Assembly: GCA_030737875.1 (NCBI GenBank)
Contig: CM060922.1
Location: 318,905,456-318,969,455, forward strand
DNA: 64,000 bases
Direction: 5' to 3'
From: Allium sativum
Taxonomy: Eukaryota; Streptophyta; Magnoliopsida; Asparagales; Amaryllidaceae
The notes below the pieces were generated by a model that was not told the DNA's origin, made no database searches, and saw only the letters and a list, made by a program, of their open reading frames with translations. Of the stretch, positions 59,056 through 64,000 are shown piece after piece (position 1 is the first letter of the stretch; every line of letters starts with the position of its first letter). The position numbers were made by a program, and so were the translations under genes.

Positions 59056-60063
59056 TGTAACAACACGCCCGGAATGGGCCTAAATTTCGATATAAAAAGG
59101 CCCATCGAAGCTTAAAGCTATTATAAACGGGTCGTTGGTTCCTGTAAGGATTACATTTGCACAAAATATATATATATACACAGATACTTTGAATATAATT
59201 CTCACATAGCCGAAAGAGAAAATATAATACTCAAATAAGATGTACAACTTATTTAAAAATCTCAGAAATACTATAGTCATAGTAATATCTATTCAATGGG
59301 TACATCAAATAGTTCATTCTCACAAGTTTCCAAAAGAAGTAAAGCAATAACGGCTAATAATAGCATAACAACTTCGTCTTCTTCACCAGCTTCAATCATG
59401 ACTTCGTCCGTGGCTTTCACCCCATCTGCTGATCCGTTGGATATGTTAAGGAGAAGGATCAGAACATAAAGTTCTATGTGAATGAAATATGGTCTACTAA
59501 ATGTCCATACCCTATATTTTTAGCATGTTACATATGTCAAGATATGTCTACGCAACACACAACAATCACCAAGCATCTAACCAATGGGGTAAATATCCAA
59601 GTCAATCGGCAATAGGTGTTTTTAGGGTAAAGACCCAACGAATTGGGCATTCTCAGTCACTTACAGCCCTACTAAAGGTGGATTCTTATGATCTCTTATA
59701 ACCCTGAGGCGGACCCCTAGCCCCTTAAGACTCCGTCCTAATACATTAACGTTCTTAGATCTACACTCTTACTTCTATTATGAGAAGTAATATTGCGAAT
59801 ATTACGACTTAACTAATACTACGGTAAGACACCTATATCACTTAAGACTTCCCTTAGACAATTAATGAGCATGCAATAGCTATATATCTTTCAAATACCA
59901 ATTTGTCCTTAGTTGAGCCCTTTTAGAGGAGTAGGACCCAATGACTTACTTCAAATCTAATAAGGGTGGGTCCCAAGACTTGGGTTCCTCTCCAAGTAAT
60001 AAACCTTCTGATGGATCCTAGTCCTAACCACGTAAGACCCAAACTAGATAAAAAGAGGGTCAG
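59056..60063 (-). mobile_element. Left end of another LTR-like element
   Basis: Starts TGTAACAACACGCCC in the copia LTR and is interrupted after GGGTCAG at 60063 by the next element. 'GGGTCAG' is itself a conserved word of this family, suggesting that both are relatives. The rest lies beyond the window. No coding sequence seen. Confidence 0.45.
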
Positions 60064-61651
60064 TGTAGTGACCCGAAAATCCGGTCCAATTTGAGCTGAC
60101 CAAATAACACAATTCCAACCCCAAATTGCACTGGAAATTCAAGAAACTAATAGAAAGAAGATAAAGGGTGAGGAAAGATAAGATAGAAAATTAGAATAGA
60201 AGAAGAAGAAGACAACATCAGAGTAACACGAATCTCACAGCGGAACGAATAACATATAATATATAACATAACTTTGAAATATAAATCTGTACTTGAATAT
60301 ACATATCATTTTCAAAGTACAACACTTACAACACAGCGGAAATAAACAATAGCTATATGATTCTGAAGCCTCCTGCTCCAGCTCTTCAAGTATCTGTAAA
60401 TCCTGACTACTTGACTGCCCGTATAAAATTGGGCACCCAAGAGTTTAGGGAAACAAAACAAAATAAACTCCGGGTCAGTCATGGGACTGGTGTGAGTAAA
60501 ACAGTTTAAAACGGTTTGAACAAGCAAACGATATCTCATAGGACCACGCCGTATAACGGAACGGGTTTTTCCCTTATGAGAATCCAAAATATCTTTATAT
60601 CAAAACCTTTTGATATTATAATAATGTCTATCAACCACAATATAATAATCATCTAGCAGAAACGCTTTCATCTCACGTTCTACATATATAGTATACAATC
60701 AAAACTGCAAGCACGTATTGGCTAATGGATTTCCAACTATGACAAGGTATGGAACCATCTTTCGCTAATGTACCTCTAGAGAGGAATACACTGGGTTCAA
60801 CAAGAACATCTTGCAACCCGGCCACACATGACCGACCACTCATTTCGCTTGAGTGTATCGAATGTATATCACCAACGGTTGGGATCAACAACCGTTTCCT
60901 GAATGGGACAACATCAACAATAGATTTTTAGAAGTAAATGAAACTATAGATCAGGTGATTATACACCCTAATAGGTGCGACCTACATAGCCATGCTACCT
61001 GCCCGATTTCTGTCATTTACCGGATGTGAGGCTTGAGGTTACGCTTTATCATCACATCAGATTCACTTCGAATGCCTCATTGTCAGATCCATCGAAAATC
61101 ACTAATTGACGTCTACAACAGTACATTACGTGTTAGCTAAAGAAGTTTCCTTCTCCGCTTCCACTCTTGGTACGGTTGAAGAAATCAATGTACGTGACCT
61201 TTCAGGAAATACTCTGTCAGACATCCATCCATATAAGTCATCCAGGTTTACATGCCACATCTTAATTCACTTAGAATGTCACATCGTCATACCCGCCAAA
61301 TCACAAATTGATTTCCAAAAAAATACAACGGGTATACAGCTAAGAGAAACGAATTCCTCCGCCACCAAAGTATATACGTTTGAAGAGATCAACTTACGCG
61401 ATCCATTGGATATACTCTGTCAGACCTTCGTCCATACAAGTTGTCCTTGGACTAGACAAACCGAAAGCACTATTCAATATATCCATCTTAGTCACTGTTA
61501 TCTAAGACTTATACAAAAACCCTCGCACTTTTACTCCGTCTTCAATTATCTTGGCATATATGACTCACAACCCTTATGCCAATACAGAGTGGTTCTTTGG
61601 ATAATAATCCAACCGGTCTCTCCATATTAACAACGTTAAAATGGTCAAAAC

Positions 61652-61679
61652 TTTGATAGTCTGTGATTTAACTATCAAA
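61652..61679 (-). other. Conserved stem-loop of the giant LTR family
   Basis: Arms TTTGATAGT and ACTATCAAA with a 10-base loop, the same arms and loop length as 42936-42963. Confidence 0.55.
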
Positions 61680-62139
61680 GAAAAACAAGTGTGCAAACAA
61701 CGATATTATTTTCAGATGGAAATTATATCGAACAAACATCTTTCAACATTTATCTCCTTAGTTCATTTTTCATCTCCTGTTTCCCTATATTCAACAATTG
61801 CTATTTTCTAAAATTAGAAAATATACGTTATTTACATTGGGAACATTTCCCTTTCTTGTTTTCTGTATTAGAAAACATTTCTGATTCTTGTTTGGAAAAC
61901 ATTTCCAAAACTCCTACATTTTGATTAAGCAGATGTTTAAATAAAACATCGCTTAACCCATTTCCTTTAATTACTAAACTCACTTAACCATCCTTTACTG
62001 CCAAACCTTACCCATTCCTTAGTTAAAATGAAGTCAATCAAGTTGGGGTATAATTACCTCTCAGACCTTAACTGAACAACGTTTAAACTTCGGGATAGAC
62101 AAGTTTTATCCTTTAAAACTTTAACAACTTCCTTACGTA

Positions 62140-62800
62140 ATTCTCTTTCGAATAAATCTTTATTCGATAACTCCTCCATTCGAACAACTACATCCGATAA
62201 CCTTTCTTCGAATAAACTATATTCGATTAACTCTATTCAGCTAACTCTTATTGATTTACTCTACTGGACTAACTCTATTGGATTAACTCTATTTGATTTA
62301 ACTTTAATCGATTTACTCTATTTGATTTAACTCTAATCGATTTACTCTTTTCACTTAACTCCTGTCGAATAAACTATATTTGATAACTCCTTTGGCTCTA
62401 TTCGAATAAACTATATTAGATAACTCCTTTGACTCTATTCGAATAAACTATATTCGATAACTACTTTCAATATAATAAGATTTGATAACTCCTTACGAAT
62501 AACTAGATTCGATTAACTCACCTCGAATAACCAATATTCGATTACTCTTCTCTCGAATACACTATATTCGATAACTCTACTTCGAATAAGTGATATTCGA
62601 TAACTCTACTCGATTAACTCCATTTGAATAACTCTAATTAGTTAACTCTAACTCTAACTGGTCAACCCTAACTGGTAAATTCTAACTGATCAACCCTAAC
62701 TGGTTAATTCTAACTCAAATTGATTTATTCTAACTCTGATCGATCATTTCTAACTCCAATTGATTTCTCTTATTCGAATAACTCCTATTTGATAACGTTT
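62140..62800. repeat. Degenerate TTCGAATAA / GATAACTC repeats
   Basis: Short words such as TCGAATAAACTATATTCGAT, GATTAACTCTA and CTAACTGGT recur in changing combinations, grading from TTCGAATA-rich to CTAACT-rich. TTCGAA is palindromic. It looks like an old, internally rearranged minisatellite. Confidence 0.8.
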
Positions 62801-63139
62801 ATTCATTTATAAAGACTTACTTTTGGTAACGGTTCTTCACTTTATAAATGTTCTCTTTAATAACGTTACTTCACTTATACAAGTGTTGTGTACCCATTCT
62901 ATTTAAAACTATCGGTGTTAAAACCAATATCTCTTATCTATATAAGTTCAGACTTATATATTCCATTTATCGAATGATAAATATTTATTTAATTTATAAA
63001 CTGTTATTTATAAATTAATCCTTTCTATTTATCTGTTAAAAACAGATTTCCATTTTCTATTCATCTTCTAAATATTCTTTTGATTTAGTTCTATTTATCT
63101 TCCAAATAAATATACCTTTGATTAAATCCTATTTATTTA

Positions 63140-63385
63140 ACAAATAAATATCTCCTTTAAATATTTTATTTATTCCCTAAATAAATAAATCCTTCATACC
63201 TTTATTTATTCCCTAAATAAATAAATCCTTTATACCTTTATTTATTCCCTAAATAAATAAATCCTTTATACCTTTATTTATTACCTAAATAAATAAATCC
63301 TTTATACCTTTATTTATTCCCTAAATAAATAAATCCTTTATACCTTTATTTATTCCCTAAATAGATAAATCCTTTATAAGCTATT
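63140..63385. repeat. 36-bp minisatellite, about 6 copies
   Basis: CCCTAAATAAATAAATCC recurs at 63211, 63247, 63283 (variant ACCT), 63319 and 63355, always 36 bp apart, joined by TTTATACCTTTATTTATT. Confidence 0.92.
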
Positions 63386-63612
63386 TGTAAATGGTTTAAA
63401 ATATTTCTCTTTTACATTTGTTTGACAAATATTTTCCTTTATATTTGTTTTACGAATATTCCCCCTATATCTGTTTAACAAATATATTTCCTTTAAATTT
63501 GATTTACAAATATAATTCCCTTATATTTGATTTACAAATGTAATTCCTTTATACTTGATTTACAAATGTAATACCTTTATATTTAATTTACAAATATAAT
63601 TCCTTTATTCAA
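63386..63612. repeat. About 29-bp minisatellite, 7-8 copies
   Basis: Units of the form ATTTGATTTACAAATATAAT plus TCCTTTAT. ATTTGT...ACAAAT inverted words give each unit hairpin potential. Follows the 36-bp array directly. Confidence 0.8.
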
Positions 63613-63958
63613 AATCCCTTTTCTTTTATAATATAAAATCCGTTGATTTTATATAAATAAATTATTTTCAAAATATACTTTGAAAATCTCCTTTCTACCT
63701 TCTGGTATTTCTTATGGTATTTAACACACCATATAACAACGATAAACATCGTCCAAACACACATAATCAATGTCAGATTATATATCACATTATATAACGC
63801 AATATATAAATCACAGTAAAATAAATGTTGAGGAATCCAGTTGGATTCCTCCAACCTGTTCCCCTGCATCACAGATGTTAGACAATATAATTAACATCTA
63901 TTTCACTTCACTGTGAAATATTCTGATAAACAGAATCGACATATAAATATTTAACAAT

Positions 63959-63960
63959 TT

Positions 63961-63994
<34 letters not shown>
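63959..63994. repeat. (AT)n microsatellite
   Basis: TA-rich alternation with ATAC interruptions at the right edge of the window. Confidence 0.85.
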
Positions 63995-64000
63995 AATCTC

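Larger units (their letters stand above)
60064..64000 (-). mobile_element. Giant LTR-like element, partial (runs off window)
   Basis: Starts TGTAGTGACCCG. Closely related to 41539-47795 over most of its visible length and, inverted, to 3198-10044. Shows the CAGCGGAA box twice (about 60239 and 60337), the conserved 'gggttcaacaagaac' segment (60791), the stem-loop, the block at 62026-62072 and 'ttgaggaatcc' at 63830. The 174-codon frame at 61106-61630 has no domain, and the equivalent region in the relative is broken, so it is not called a gene. Confidence 0.6.

Noticed and set aside
61106..61630. 174-residue frame in the right-end element
   Set aside because: The homologous region of the 41539-47795 element is not open, so there is no sign of coding constraint.

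Overview
This window looks like nuclear DNA of a flowering plant, most likely a eudicot. It is AT-rich, carries a seed-storage 2S albumin gene family, and is otherwise dominated by nested retrotransposons, minisatellites and microsatellites. No bacterial-style gene organisation, rRNA gene or intact tRNA gene is visible. The species cannot be named from the sequence.

Layout. (1) About 1-15.2 kb is a retrotransposon nest. A minus-oriented LTR-like block (2693-15209) abuts a tRNA-iMet-type primer-binding site at 2681-2692. It is interrupted by a second, plus-oriented 6.85-kb element of the same family (3198-10044, 5-bp duplication ATATT) and by a 5'-truncated LINE (12776-14864, 12-bp duplication). 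(2) About 16.4-39.8 kb is a gene island. It holds a 9.87-kb tandem duplication carrying three minus-strand 2S albumin copies. Copy 1 (19069-19508) is broken by a 7-bp deletion; copy 2 (28942-29388) and copy 3 (38819-39265) are intact. Between the genes lie duplicated pairs of a Tourist-like MITE, a tRNA-derived SINE-like element, a GAGGCG-rich element and a Helitron 3' end. (3) About 40.6-59.1 kb is one minus-strand Ty1/copia retrotransposon with gag, protease, integrase, reverse transcriptase and RNase H all recognisable but decayed. It is split by a 6.26-kb LTR-like element (41539-47795, duplication CCACC), a 5.6-kb composite insertion in the RT domain (49221-54802) and an A-tailed insertion in gag. 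(4) About 59.1-64.0 kb holds two more members of the giant LTR-like family, one nested in the other; the last runs off the window.

The functional genes are the 2S albumins: secreted, methionine-rich, cysteine-rich precursors with a seed-type promoter (TATA box, two RY CATGCA motifs and an ACGTG core). Diagnostic differences show copy 2 is a hybrid, like copy 3 on its 3' side and like copy 1 on its 5' side, so the array probably grew by unequal crossing-over inside the coding sequence. The mature protein has ten cysteines where the family usually has eight.

The most unusual mobile-element signal is a family of non-coding LTR-like elements 4.6-6.9 kb long. Members share termini (TGTAACNNCCCG...), a CAGCGGAA box and a stem-loop with a covarying base pair, and each carries its own unrelated minisatellite arrays.
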